In this document: positions 1 through 9,034 of the stretch, piece by piece
Layout: each line of letters opens with the position of its first letter
Numbering within the stretch: position 1 is the stretch's first letter
Assembly: GCF_020171365.1 (NCBI RefSeq)
Contig: NZ_JAIUZO010000002.1
Coordinates: forward strand, 1,550,001-1,614,000
Direction: 5' to 3'
DNA: 64,000 bases
Source: Qipengyuania gaetbuli
Lineage (GTDB): Bacteria; Pseudomonadota; Alphaproteobacteria; Sphingomonadales; Sphingomonadaceae
Made by a program: the position numbers and the translations under genes
The notes under the pieces: model-generated
Told to the model about the DNA's origin: nothing
Seen by the model: only the letters and a program-made list of their open reading frames with translations
The model's database searches: none

Positions 1-2414
1 TCGGTGCGAACGACGCGCCGGTCATCGGCACGGCCACCGTTGCAGTGTCCGACGAGGGCTTCACGAACGGCAACAAGGACAGCGTCGGCAATCCGACCGA
101 CACGACCAACTCGCTGGTCGCGGTGGGCGCGGTGTCGATCTCCGACGTCGACGGCGACGCGCTGACGGTCACGCTGTCGATCCCGGGCGAGACTCTGGCG
201 GTGGCCGACGGCTCGGCCTCGGGCTCGCCGATCAGCTGGTCGCTGACCAATGGCGGCAAGATCCTCGTCGGCAGCTATGACGATCCGAATAACCCCGGCA
301 CGCCGATCACGGCCATCACGGTCGAGATCGATGATACCGGTGCGTTCAACGTCATCCAGTTCGCTCCGATCTTCCACTCGGACACCACGAGCGAGGACGT
401 CACCCAGTTCCAGATCGACGTGAACGTCAACGACGGCACGGTCACCGAGACCAAGACCGACGCGATCACCGTGAAGATCGAGGACGACAGCCCGGTGGCC
501 ACCACAGCCGCTGCGCTTACGGCTACGAACACGGCCGGCTCCTTCCAGGCCTCGCTCGATACCGGTGATGGCAATGTCGACAACAACTATGGTGGCGACG
601 GCGGCCGGGTGATCTTCACTGCGGCAACTATCTCTTCGCTGCAGAGCCAGAACCTGACTTCGGGCCTGTCGCAGCTGAGCTATTCGATCTCTGCCGACGG
701 CACCGTCCTTACGGCGGTCAAGGCCGGCACGACGACCGAGGTGTTCAAAATCACGCTCGATCCCGCCAGCGCGGATGACAAGTACGTCCTTGATATGTCG
801 CTGCCGCTCGATGCTACCTCGAACATCGACTTCAACGGTGGCGGTTACAATTTCGTCGGCGGCAACGGCTCGTGGGCAGGGTTCAACCAGCCGGGTACGA
901 CCGGAAGCCTGGACGTCCTGCTGACGCCGACGCAAGGCAACAACGTCGACTCCAGCACCGTGAACACCAACGCCAATGAAGGCGGTATCGGTTCGGGCAA
1001 CTCGGTCGGAACGGGCGAGGCCATGCGCGTCGATTTCGTGATCGACCTGGCAGGTTCGCCGAAGAACGGTGCGGATTATTCGATCCTCGCCAACCAGAAC
1101 CACAGCTTTGCCGGTCACTACGACGTGAACGGCGCATCGGCCCTGTTCACGCAGATCAGTGGCGGCACTGCCAAGAGCACGGTCGAACTGCGGGCCTACC
1201 GCGATACCGACACCGACAACGACGTGGGCGATGGCACTGCGGTGAACATCAATGCGGTCGTGATCGAGTACAACGGTGTCACCAAGATCATCACGACTGC
1301 CGGCAACCATGATGTGGGCGGCAACACCTTCACCGTTACCTTCAACGGGGATTTCGCCACCGTTGCAGGGGTTGTCTCCAATACCCGACTCGGCGGGATT
1401 GCCGACAACAACTACAACAGCATCGAATTCCACTGGGCCGGTGGCCAGACCTTCAAGATCGGCGACTTCAACACGATCGCCATCACCGACGATCCGGTTC
1501 CCTTCTCGGTGCCGATTTCGGTGACGGACAATGACGGCGACACGGTCAGCTCGGGCGTGCTCAACATCACCCTGAACCCGGCTGTCACTCCGGTGGTCCT
1601 CGACCTCGACGGCGGCGGCAACAGCTTCGTGTCCAAGGCTGCGGGCGTTGCCTACGACTACAATGGCGACAGCGTGAAGGCGCAGACCGCCTGGATCGCT
1701 GCCGGCAGCGCCATACTTGCCTACGACATGAACGGCGACGGCGCGGTCAGCGGGGCATCGGAGTTCGTCTTCGGCACCAGCACGATGACCGACCTCGAAG
1801 CCATCGCTGCCAAGTACGACAGCGACGGTAACGGCAAGCTCGACGCTTCCGACGATGCGTATGGTAAATTTGGAGTGTGGATCGACGGCGATCTCGACGG
1901 CGTGTCCGACGACGGCGAATTCGTCTCGCTCTCCGACATGGGCATCGTTTCGATCGACCTCGTGTCGGACGGCATCCAGTCGGTTGCGGCCGACGGCGAT
2001 GTGACCGTCTTCGGCAAGTCCGCCTTTACCTGGGCCGATGGCACCACGGGCGAGGTTTCGGACACGGCCTTCGCGACCGGCGGCGCAGTCGACAGTTCGA
2101 TGGAAGCGCTGCTCCAGATGACTGCCGACCTCCCCGGCACGAAGGCTCCGGCGGCCGACTTCCTCGGCGATGCGGCGCTTGCCAGCACGCTGGGCGATGC
2201 GATCTCGGACGTGGTGGCGGAAGCCGGAGTGGATGCGCTGGTGGCCCAGTTCGATGTCCGCACGACGGGCGAGAGTGGCGGCAACCACAGCCACTTCGCT
2301 GCCGAAGGCCTGCTCGATGCCATGGTCCACCCGGGCCTGGCTCAGTCGCTGGCCAGCGGCATGACGGTCGACAATCTCGATGAAGCTGCAGCCCAAGCGG
2401 GGGCGGCAGCATGA
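1..2414 (+). CDS. Giant VCBS/cadherin-like adhesin, C-terminal part (5' truncated)
   Basis: This is the C-terminal ~800 residues of a large repeat protein. The open frame begins at base 3 and reads upstream through a GANDAPV motif typical of VCBS/cadherin-like repeats, so the true start lies outside the window. The sequence is rich in Asp, Gly, Thr and Ser, almost without Cys, and resembles secreted type I adhesins. Around residues 525-640 there are Asp/Gly-rich calcium-type loops (LDLDGGG, YDMNGDGAVSG, KYDSDGNGKLD, WIDGDLDGVSDDGEF) like EF-hand/dockerin loops. An Ala-rich tail follows, probably containing the uncleaved C-terminal secretion signal. The genes behind it encode a full type I secretion machine and a LapG-type protease, so I infer a LapA/BpfA-like surface adhesin. 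The LapG cleavage site and retention module would sit in the missing N-terminus. Confidence 0.85.
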   Translation, partial: GANDAPVIGTATVAVSDEGFTNGNKDSVGNPTDTTNSLVAVGAVSISDVDGDALTVTLSIPGETLAVADGSASGSPISWSLTNGGKILVGSYDDPNNPGTPITAITVEIDDTGAFNVIQFAPIFHSDTTSEDVTQFQIDVNVNDGTVTETKTDAITVKIEDDSPVATTAAALTATNTAGSFQASLDTGDGNVDNNYGGDGGRVIFTAATISSLQSQNLTSGLSQLSYSISADGTVLTAVKAGTTTEVFKITLDPASADDKYVLDMSLPLDATSNIDFNGGGYNFVGGNGSWAGFNQPGTTGSLDVLLTPTQGNNVDSSTVNTNANEGGIGSGNSVGTGEAMRVDFVIDLAGSPKNGADYSILANQNHSFAGHYDVNGASALFTQISGGTAKSTVELRAYRDTDTDNDVGDGTAVNINAVVIEYNGVTKIITTAGNHDVGGNTFTVTFNGDFATVAGVVSNTRLGGIADNNYNSIEFHWAGGQTFKIGDFNTIAITDDPVPFSVPISVTDNDGDTVSSGVLNITLNPAVTPVVLDLDGGGNSFVSKAAGVAYDYNGDSVKAQTAWIAAGSAILAYDMNGDGAVSGASEFVFGTSTMTDLEAIAAKYDSDGNGKLDASDDAYGKFGVWIDGDLDGVSDDGEFVSLSDMGIVSIDLVSDGIQSVAADGDVTVFGKSAFTWADGTTGEVSDTAFATGGAVDSSMEALLQMTADLPGTKAPAADFLGDAALASTLGDAISDVVAEAGVDALVAQFDVRTTGESGGNHSHFAAEGLLDAMVHPGLAQSLASGMTVDNLDEAAAQAGAAA

Positions 2415-2448
2415 GGATCCAAGAAACCTTGCAACAGGGGAACTTGCA

Positions 2449-3150
2449 ATGAAGAAAATAACAGCGGTGTTCACGCTGGCAGGAGCTGCGGTGGGCCTAT
2501 GCCCTACCGCGGCTTTTGCGCAGGATGACTTGATGGCGATGGAGAAGGGCCAGCTGCGGCCCGAAGTCCAGCGACGGTACGACGCGGCGCTTGCGCTGAC
2601 GAGAGATGCCTCGGTGGTTTCGGCCAATGACCCCCGCTACATCTGGGCGAGCGAGGCAAAGGCGCAGTGCGGTATCGCGCTCGGCTTCCTCAAGTCCAAC
2701 ACGAGGGACGAGACCAGCCTGCGGCGTTGCGGTATGGCCTATGCAATGATGCAGCGCATGCCGCAGACGCGGGTAGAGCCGGCTCCGGTCGCGCCGCCGC
2801 CGGCACAGTGCGGTGTCGAGGCACCGGGCCTGATCTTCTTCGAATTCGATTCCGCCACGCCGCAGGACGACGCGATCCAGACCGTCGAATACGTCGTGCA
2901 GAACGCACCCGCCTGCAACTGGCGCAGCTTCACCGTGATCGGCCATACGGACCGCGCGGGCAGCAATGCCTACAACCAGGGCCTGTCCGAGCGGCGCGCC
3001 GAAGCGGTTGCGAACCTGATGACCAGTCGCGGTATCCCCGCGGCCAGCATCTCCACCGACGCCAAGGGCGAAGAAACGCCCCGGGTGCCGACTGCCGATG
3101 GCGTGCGCGAGTTGCAGAACCGCCGCGTCGAAATCCAGGTCAGCGAATAA
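2449..3150 (+). CDS. OmpA-family outer membrane/periplasmic protein
   Basis: This 233-residue protein starts with a Sec signal peptide (MKKITAVF...AFAQ). A short Ala/Arg-rich middle contains two Cys in the KAQC and RRCG contexts. The C-terminal OmpA/MotB-like peptidoglycan-binding domain shows FFEFDSA, the VIGHTDRAGSNAYN core with its conserved Asp and Arg, LSERRAEAV and NRRVEI. I placed the start at the ATG followed directly by the signal peptide, not at an upstream in-frame ATG inside the adhesin gene. It lies 34 bp after the adhesin and 15 bp before the TolC gene, so it is probably cotranscribed. OmpA-like genes also occur in bpfA-type adhesin operons, so a role anchoring the adhesin or its exporter to peptidoglycan is plausible but inferred. 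Confidence 0.88.
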   Translation: MKKITAVFTLAGAAVGLCPTAAFAQDDLMAMEKGQLRPEVQRRYDAALALTRDASVVSANDPRYIWASEAKAQCGIALGFLKSNTRDETSLRRCGMAYAMMQRMPQTRVEPAPVAPPPAQCGVEAPGLIFFEFDSATPQDDAIQTVEYVVQNAPACNWRSFTVIGHTDRAGSNAYNQGLSERRAEAVANLMTSRGIPAASISTDAKGEETPRVPTADGVRELQNRRVEIQVSE

Positions 3151-3165
3151 GAGGGGGGACGAGAA

Positions 3166-4566
3166 ATGCGTACGACAACCCTGGCAATGACCGCAGCGCT
3201 CCTGCTTGCAGGTGCGGCTCCGGCAGCAATGGCCCAAGAGGCCGCCGATCCGGTGACCATGCAGGAGGCGATTACCATCGCCATGCAGTCCAACCCGGAA
3301 ATCCTGCAGGCGCAGTACAACAAGGAGGCGATCGAGTTCGAACGCCGCCAGGCGCAGGGCCTTTACATGCCCCGCGTCAATATCGAAGCCAGTGCGGGCA
3401 TCCGCCGGCTTGAGAACAATACGCGCCGCACGCTCGGTATCGCCGATGACGAGCTTTATCCGCTCGAAGCGGGCATCACCGGCGAGTGGACGGTCATCGA
3501 CTTCGGTCGCCGTCGGGGCGAACTGCTGCGTCAGGCCGCCCGAGTCGATGGCGCCTCGCTCCGCGTGCTCGAACGCTCGGAGTTCATCGCGCTCCAGATC
3601 GCGCGCCAGTATCTCGACGTCCTGCTCCAGCAGCGCGTCGTGGCAGCAGCTCGTGACAATGCGGCCTTCCACCAGTCGCTGGTGGGCGACCTGTCGCGCG
3701 GCGTCGATGAAGGCTCGATCTCCATCGCCGACCAGCAGCAGGCCGAGGAACGGCTCCAGTCCGCCCTGGTCCGCAGCGAAGAAGCCAATCTCGAGCTCGA
3801 GAATGCCTATATCTCGCTGCGCCGCCTGACTGGCCTGGACCTGTCGGCTGCGACCCTGCCGCCGAACCTTGCCAGCGCGATGCCGCCGGATCTTCCGAGC
3901 GCTGTCGGCATGGCACGGCTCAATAACCCGCTGGTCCGCGAGGCGCAGGCCGATGTCGATGCGGCAAATGCCGTGGTCAAATCGGCCGAAGGCGACCTGT
4001 GGCCCACGATCGGTATCGAAGCTCGCGGCCGCGTCGGCGAGGACATCGACGGTTTCGCCGGCGAGACGAACGATGTGCAGGCGCGTGTCGTTCTGCGCTG
4101 GGACGTGTTCGACGGCGGCATCAACCGCGCCAAGCTGCAGGAAACGGTCCGCCAGGCCAGCCTTGCACGCTATGCGCTGCATGACCGGCAGCGTGCCGCG
4201 GAAGAGGATGTCAGGCTCGCCTGGCAGCAGCTCGATACGCAGCGCCGCATTACCGACCAGCTTGCCCGGCAGAGCCAGGTGAGCGACGATCTGCTGCTGT
4301 CCTACCGCAGCCAGTTCAACATCGGACGCCGTTCCTTGCTCGATGTTCTCGATGCTCAGAATACTAGGTTTAACACCCAGGTTCGTCTCGAAACGGCACG
4401 CTTCTCCCAATTGTTCGCCCAGTACCAGACACTTGCTGCTACAAACCAGTTTCTGGACGCGCTGAGCATTGCACCGGGAGCCGGTGCTAACGAGCGGGAA
4501 CGCGAGCGGTTCGATTACGGACCGCCTGTCGAAGCCGAACTGCAAAGGCGCGTTGACGGAGACTGA
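3166..4566 (+). CDS. TolC-family outer membrane channel (LapE/AggA type)
   Basis: The 466-residue protein has a signal peptide ending near AMAQ and the two-fold repeated, helix-rich architecture of outer membrane efflux proteins. Recognisable features are the MQEAITIAMQSNPEI start of the first repeat, RRQAQGLYMPRVN, RWDVFDGG before the second half, and the C-terminal YRSQFNIGRRSLLDVLDAQN stretch typical of type I secretion TolC/LapE/AggA channels. A strong purine-rich ribosome binding site (gaggggggacgag) precedes the ATG. It lies between the OmpA-like gene and the ABC exporter and should provide the outer membrane exit duct for the adhesin. The C-terminal ~35 residues are charged and not part of the family core. 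Confidence 0.93.
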   Translation: MRTTTLAMTAALLLAGAAPAAMAQEAADPVTMQEAITIAMQSNPEILQAQYNKEAIEFERRQAQGLYMPRVNIEASAGIRRLENNTRRTLGIADDELYPLEAGITGEWTVIDFGRRRGELLRQAARVDGASLRVLERSEFIALQIARQYLDVLLQQRVVAAARDNAAFHQSLVGDLSRGVDEGSISIADQQQAEERLQSALVRSEEANLELENAYISLRRLTGLDLSAATLPPNLASAMPPDLPSAVGMARLNNPLVREAQADVDAANAVVKSAEGDLWPTIGIEARGRVGEDIDGFAGETNDVQARVVLRWDVFDGGINRAKLQETVRQASLARYALHDRQRAAEEDVRLAWQQLDTQRRITDQLARQSQVSDDLLLSYRSQFNIGRRSLLDVLDAQNTRFNTQVRLETARFSQLFAQYQTLAATNQFLDALSIAPGAGANERERERFDYGPPVEAELQRRVDGD

Positions 4567-4581
4567 AACGCGTAGAGGCTC

Positions 4582-6735
4582 GTGACGGGCATGGAACAGA
4601 CAAGTGCAGACCAGATCGACGGGCGGGTCCTGGACCCGCTCGTCGAGTGCATCGCGGAAGGGGCGCGCCGGTACGGCCTGCCCTTTGCGCGCGGCCTGCT
4701 TGCGCAATTGCCGCGCAATGCCGAAGGGCTGCTTCCTTTCCACCAGGCTCCGGCAGCGCTGGAGCTTGCGGGCCTCAACTATGACGTGGTGCCGCGTCGC
4801 CGCCTGCCCAATGGCGCAGGCGACCTGCCGGCCATCATCACGCTGGCCGATCGCGGCGTCGCCCTGCTGCTCGATGCGCAGGACGAGGAACTGCTGCTGT
4901 GGCATCCCGAAAGCGGCAACGAGCTGTGGGAGCCGCGCGGCGATGTGGAGCAGGCCTATTCCGGCACGCTCATTTCCATCTACGGCGATCCCGACAAGAT
5001 GCGCGCCAACGAGGCGCCGTGGCACGCCAAGGCGCGCCAGCACTGGTTCTGGGGCGAGCTGCGCCGCGAACGCCGCGCCTTCCTTCCGGTCATCCTCGGC
5101 TCGCTGCTGATCAACCTGCTGGCGATCGCGCTGCCGATCTTCACGATGAACGTCTACGACCGGGTGATCCCCAACCAGGCGCAGGAAACGCTCTGGGTGC
5201 TGGGCATCGGCGTGCTGCTGGCCTTCACGCTGGAATTCGCGCTGCGCCGCGCGCGCACCTCGATCGTCGATGAAATCGCCCAGCGGCTTGATCTCAAGCT
5301 GAGCCAGAAAATCTTCTCGCGCCTGCTCGCCGTGCCGCTGGCCGAGCGCAAGGGCCACACCGGCTCGCTTGCCGCGCGGGTGTCCGAATATGCCGTGGTG
5401 CGCGATTTCTTCGCCTCGACCTCGGTGGTGCTGCTGGTGGACGTCGCCTTCCTGGTGGTGTTCGTGGCGGTCATCGCCATCATTGCCGGCTGGCTGGCGC
5501 TGGTGCCGCTGACGATCATCCTGGCGATGATGGTGGCCGGTTACGTGCTCCAGAAGAAAGTCGTCGAAGCCTCGCAGGATGCGCAGGCCGACTACGGCCT
5601 CCAGCAGACGCTGCTGGTCGAATCGCTGACCGGCGCGGAAACGCTGAAAGCCATGGGCGGCGAGGGCGGGATGCTGTCGCGCTGGCACCAGCTGGCCGAA
5701 ATCGGGGGCCATTCGCAGCTTCGCCTGCGCTCGATCAACTCGCTCGCCGTGGGGCTGGCGCAGGTTTTCCAGCAGGTCTCGACCGTCTCGCTGATCATCG
5801 GCGGCTATTATCTCTTCGCGGCCGGTGACATCACCATGGGCGCGATCATCGCCATCGTGATGCTCGCCTCGCGCTCGCTCGCTCCTGCCGGCCAGATCGC
5901 ATTCCTGCTGACCCGCGGGCGGCAGGCGCAGGAAACGCTCGGCAGTATCGAGCGCCTCTTCGAAGGCGGTGACGAACGGCGCGAAGGCGCCAGCGTCGCC
6001 CCGACCGCGATTGCCCGCCCGAAGATCGAGTTCCACGACGCCGAGTTCGCCTATGGCGAGAACATGCAACCGGCGCTCTCGGGTCTCAACCTGACGATCG
6101 AGCCGGGCGAGCGCGTGGCGCTGGTTGGCCGCGTCGCCTCGGGCAAGTCGACGCTGGGGCGCCTGCTGTGCGGCCTCTACCGCCCGACCGGCGGTGCGAT
6201 GCTGGTCAACGGCATCGACGTGCACCAGTACCGCCCGCAGCAGTTGCGCGAGGCGCTCGGCTTCGTCGGGCAGGATGCGGCGCTGTTCTCCGGTTCGGTG
6301 CGCGACAATCTCACCCTCGGCCGGCTGGGCATTTCGGAAGAAGACCTGCTGGCCGCGATGCGCGCCACCGGGGCCGACACTTACCTGTCGCGCGATGCCG
6401 GCGGTTTCGACCGTCCGGTGGGCGAGGACGGCCGCCAGCTTTCGGGCGGTCAGCGCAGCTTCTTGGCGCTGGCCCGTGCAATGGTCGAGCCGCGCGAACT
6501 CCTGTTCCTCGACGAGCCGACCGGCGCGATGGACAGCGAGACCGAAAAGATGTTCGTCGAGCGCCTGTCGACTGCGCTCAAGCCCGAACAGACTCTCGTC
6601 ATCGCGACACATCGCCCGGCGCTGTTCGCCATTTGCGACCGCCTGATCGTGCTCGACCGCGGCCGCGTTGCGGCCGATGGCCCCATCAAGGAAGTGCTGG
6701 CCAAGGCCGGTGCGCCGCGCGGAGTGGTCTCGTGA
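4582..6735 (+). CDS. Type I secretion ABC transporter, LapB-like
   Basis: This 717-residue inner membrane exporter has an N-terminal C39-peptidase-like domain (about residues 1-130) without the catalytic Cys. Such degenerate domains bind RTX/adhesin substrates without cleaving them. A six-helix ABC membrane domain follows (about 165-440), then an ATPase domain with Walker A GRVASGKST near residue 515, signature LSGGQRS near 619 and Walker B LLFLDEPTGAMD. It should energise export of the upstream adhesin. The GTG at 4582 sits 3 nt after AGAGG, and an in-frame ATG at 4591 sits 12 nt after it, so the start is uncertain by three codons. Its stop codon overlaps the start of the next gene, which suggests translational coupling. 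Confidence 0.93.
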   Translation: MTGMEQTSADQIDGRVLDPLVECIAEGARRYGLPFARGLLAQLPRNAEGLLPFHQAPAALELAGLNYDVVPRRRLPNGAGDLPAIITLADRGVALLLDAQDEELLLWHPESGNELWEPRGDVEQAYSGTLISIYGDPDKMRANEAPWHAKARQHWFWGELRRERRAFLPVILGSLLINLLAIALPIFTMNVYDRVIPNQAQETLWVLGIGVLLAFTLEFALRRARTSIVDEIAQRLDLKLSQKIFSRLLAVPLAERKGHTGSLAARVSEYAVVRDFFASTSVVLLVDVAFLVVFVAVIAIIAGWLALVPLTIILAMMVAGYVLQKKVVEASQDAQADYGLQQTLLVESLTGAETLKAMGGEGGMLSRWHQLAEIGGHSQLRLRSINSLAVGLAQVFQQVSTVSLIIGGYYLFAAGDITMGAIIAIVMLASRSLAPAGQIAFLLTRGRQAQETLGSIERLFEGGDERREGASVAPTAIARPKIEFHDAEFAYGENMQPALSGLNLTIEPGERVALVGRVASGKSTLGRLLCGLYRPTGGAMLVNGIDVHQYRPQQLREALGFVGQDAALFSGSVRDNLTLGRLGISEEDLLAAMRATGADTYLSRDAGGFDRPVGEDGRQLSGGQRSFLALARAMVEPRELLFLDEPTGAMDSETEKMFVERLSTALKPEQTLVIATHRPALFAICDRLIVLDRGRVAADGPIKEVLAKAGAPRGVVS

Positions 6736-7754
6736 GCGCCGCCGCCGTCACCCGCGTCCGCCGCTTCGGCGCGCTGATGATGCTGGCGCTGGCCAGCCTG
6801 CTGGTCGGCACCTCCTCGCTGCTCGCTCCGCAGGAAGCGGCGCGGGCCATGGCGCGGCTCGATCCCGAAATGCAGGCCGGACTGGTCGCCATGACCACCG
6901 GCAGCCAGGATATCGCCGAGCTCGCCGTGGAAGACGTGGACAGCGCGCGCAGCCGCAACCTCGCCATTCCGCTGAGCGGCCTGCGACTGGAGAAGACCGG
7001 GCGGTTCAGCGGCATCCCGCTTTCGTCGGCCTATTTCGGTACGGCGCGCGAATGCCTTGCGCAGGCGATCTATTACGAAGCCGCGCTTGAACCGGAATCG
7101 GGCCAGCGCGCCGTTGCACAGGTCGTGCTCAACCGCGTGCGCCATCCCGCCTATCCGAACACGGTCTGCGGCGTGGTCTACCAGGGCTACGACCAGCGCG
7201 TGTGCCAGTTCAGCTTCACTTGCGACGGGGCGCTGCTGCGCCGCCCGCAGGCCAATCTGTGGAAGCGCGCGCAGGCCCTCGCGAAGGATGCGCTGGCCGG
7301 ATACGTCATGCCCGACGTGGGCACGGCGACGCATTACCATGCCGATTACGTGGTGCCGAAATGGGCTTACACCCTGGGCAAGATCACGCAGATCGGCCGC
7401 CACATCTTCTACCGCTTCCCGGGCTCGCCCGGCATGTCCGCCAGCTTCTATCGCGGCTGGGGCGGACGCGAAGTGCTGCCGCAGGTCGACTACACGCGCT
7501 TCCTCCTCGCGGAGGCCGAGGGCGCGGAGGAGATGGCGATCGACACCGGATACACGCCGGGCCTGACCGTTGTCCCCGACGTCAAGGACCGCCACGCTGC
7601 TGCCGACGTCGGCGGGCGCATCGACACCACCAAGACCTGGCGCCTGTCGATCCCCGACCCCGTCGAACTGAGCGCCGGTTACCGCTCGACCCTGGCAGGA
7701 CAGGGCGAGGCCGGCGCGGTCGCAACCGATGGTTCCACGGAGATGAAACAATGA
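6732..7754 (+). CDS. SleB-type cell wall hydrolase (Hydrolase_2 domain)
   Basis: The 340-residue protein has an N-terminal hydrophobic signal/anchor (about residues 10-35). A central Hydrolase_2/SleB domain follows, recognised by ARECLAQAIYYEAALEPESGQ, VAQVVLNRVRHPAYPNTVCGVVYQG, CQFSFTCDG, GTATHYHADYVVPKW and HIFYRF. The Glu in YYEA is the expected catalytic acid of this lysozyme-like fold. The start is a GTG whose last two bases form the stop of the exporter gene, and the gene ends in ATGA overlapping the HlyD start, so it is embedded in the secretion operon. It probably cleaves septal or lateral peptidoglycan to seat the exporter or pass the adhesin; that role is inference. The C-terminal ~120 residues show no recognised domain. 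Confidence 0.88.
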   Translation: MSAAAVTRVRRFGALMMLALASLLVGTSSLLAPQEAARAMARLDPEMQAGLVAMTTGSQDIAELAVEDVDSARSRNLAIPLSGLRLEKTGRFSGIPLSSAYFGTARECLAQAIYYEAALEPESGQRAVAQVVLNRVRHPAYPNTVCGVVYQGYDQRVCQFSFTCDGALLRRPQANLWKRAQALAKDALAGYVMPDVGTATHYHADYVVPKWAYTLGKITQIGRHIFYRFPGSPGMSASFYRGWGGREVLPQVDYTRFLLAEAEGAEEMAIDTGYTPGLTVVPDVKDRHAAADVGGRIDTTKTWRLSIPDPVELSAGYRSTLAGQGEAGAVATDGSTEMKQ

Positions 7755-9016
7755 CGCTCGCCGCACGCTGGCGGACAATGCCTGCCGCCCAGCGCCTGAT
7801 CGTCACCGCCGCGCTCGGCATGGCGCTGCTGTTCGTCTGGGCCGCGTTTGCGCAGGTCGACCAGATCACGCGCGGCACGGGCAAAGTCATCCCGTCGAGC
7901 AAGGCACAATTGGTGCAACCGGCCGAACCGTCCGTGATCGCCGAGATTCTCGTGCGCAACGGGCAGAGCGTGAAGAAGGGCGACCTCCTGGTCCGCCTCG
8001 ACGACACGCAATCTTCCGCAGCGCTCGGCGAACTCGAAACCGAGAACCAGCGGCTTGCCGTTCGTGCCCAGCGGCTCGACCAGGAAGCGTCGGGCGGCAG
8101 CATCGGCTGCGAGGCCGGCAGTGCCTGTGCCGAGGAAGCGCGGCTTGCCCAGGCCCGCCGTGCGACCGCCCAGGCGCGCGAGACTTCGCTTGCATCGGCT
8201 GTAGAGCAGCGTCGCCGCGACCTTTCGGAAGCCGAAGCGACTGCCAGCAGCCTCGAGAGCAGCCTGCGCCTTGCCCGCGAGCAGGTGGACATGCTCCGCC
8301 CGCTGGCGGCCAAGAACATCGTCCCGCAGACCGACCTGCTGCAGGCCCAGCGTGAAGTGGTCGACCTGCAGGGCCGCCTTGCCGCCGCGCGGCAGGCTGC
8401 GGGCCGTGCTTCGGCCTCGATCATGCAGGCGCAGGCCGATCTCAGCCAGGCGCGCGCCGATTTCCGCCAGCAGGCGCTGGCCGAGCGGAGCGAGATCGCC
8501 ACGCGCATCGCGGTGAACCAGGAAAGCATCCGCGGCGCATCCGCACGCCGCGACCGCAATGAATTGCGCGCGCCTTCCGACGGCGTGGTCAACGATCTGC
8601 AGGTCAGCACGCAGGGCGGCTTCGTCAATGCGGGCGAGCAGATCATGCAGATTGTCCCCGTGGGCGACAAGCTGCTGATCGAGGCGCGCATTTCGCCTGC
8701 CGACCGCGCCTTCGTGAAGGTCGGCGACGCGGCGAACGTGAAGGTCACCGCCTACGACTTTTCGATCTACGGCGGGATCAAGGGCCGCGTGGCGCAGGTA
8801 AGCGCCGACAGCATCTTCGACGAGGTCGAGCGCGAGGCCTATTACGCCGTGGTCATCGAGACCGATCGCGCCTTCATCGAGAAGGGCGGGGTCCGCCTGC
8901 CGATCGTGCCGGGCATGGTCTGCGATGTGGAGATCATGACCGCCCGCCGCAGCGTGCTGTCATACCTCTTCAAGCCGGTGAACCGCGCTTTCGACAGGGC
9001 AATGACCGAGCGCTGA
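7751..9016 (+). CDS. HlyD-family membrane fusion protein, LapC-like
   Basis: The 421-residue periplasmic adaptor of the type I exporter has one N-terminal transmembrane helix (about residues 17-36). The first half-lipoyl segment follows (GTGKVIPSSKAQLVQPAEPSVIAEILVRNGQSVKKGDLLVRLD). A long Ala/Gln/Arg-rich coiled-coil hairpin occupies about 75-265 and meets TolC. The second half-lipoyl and beta-barrel part starts at ELRAPSDGVVNDLQVSTQGGFV, and a C-terminal RtxD/HlyD segment ends with a MVCDVEIMTARRSVLSYL stretch. It contains two Cys in the hairpin (GCEAGSACAEE), which is uncommon for this family. It overlaps the hydrolase gene by ATGA and ends the plus-strand operon, 18 bp before the convergent LapG-type gene. 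Confidence 0.93.
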   Translation: MTLAARWRTMPAAQRLIVTAALGMALLFVWAAFAQVDQITRGTGKVIPSSKAQLVQPAEPSVIAEILVRNGQSVKKGDLLVRLDDTQSSAALGELETENQRLAVRAQRLDQEASGGSIGCEAGSACAEEARLAQARRATAQARETSLASAVEQRRRDLSEAEATASSLESSLRLAREQVDMLRPLAAKNIVPQTDLLQAQREVVDLQGRLAAARQAAGRASASIMQAQADLSQARADFRQQALAERSEIATRIAVNQESIRGASARRDRNELRAPSDGVVNDLQVSTQGGFVNAGEQIMQIVPVGDKLLIEARISPADRAFVKVGDAANVKVTAYDFSIYGGIKGRVAQVSADSIFDEVEREAYYAVVIETDRAFIEKGGVRLPIVPGMVCDVEIMTARRSVLSYLFKPVNRAFDRAMTER

Positions 9017-9034
9017 CCAGCGCCGGGGCGCGGC

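Noticed and set aside
2497..6612. Open reading frame of more than 1300 codons antisense to the ompA/tolC/exporter genes.
   Set aside because: The frame is a mirror of high-GC codon bias in the real plus-strand genes. It has no domain, and real family motifs exist on the other strand.
9017..9034. Terminator between the convergent hlyD-like and lapG-like genes.
   Set aside because: Only 18 bp separate them and no clear stem with T run is visible.
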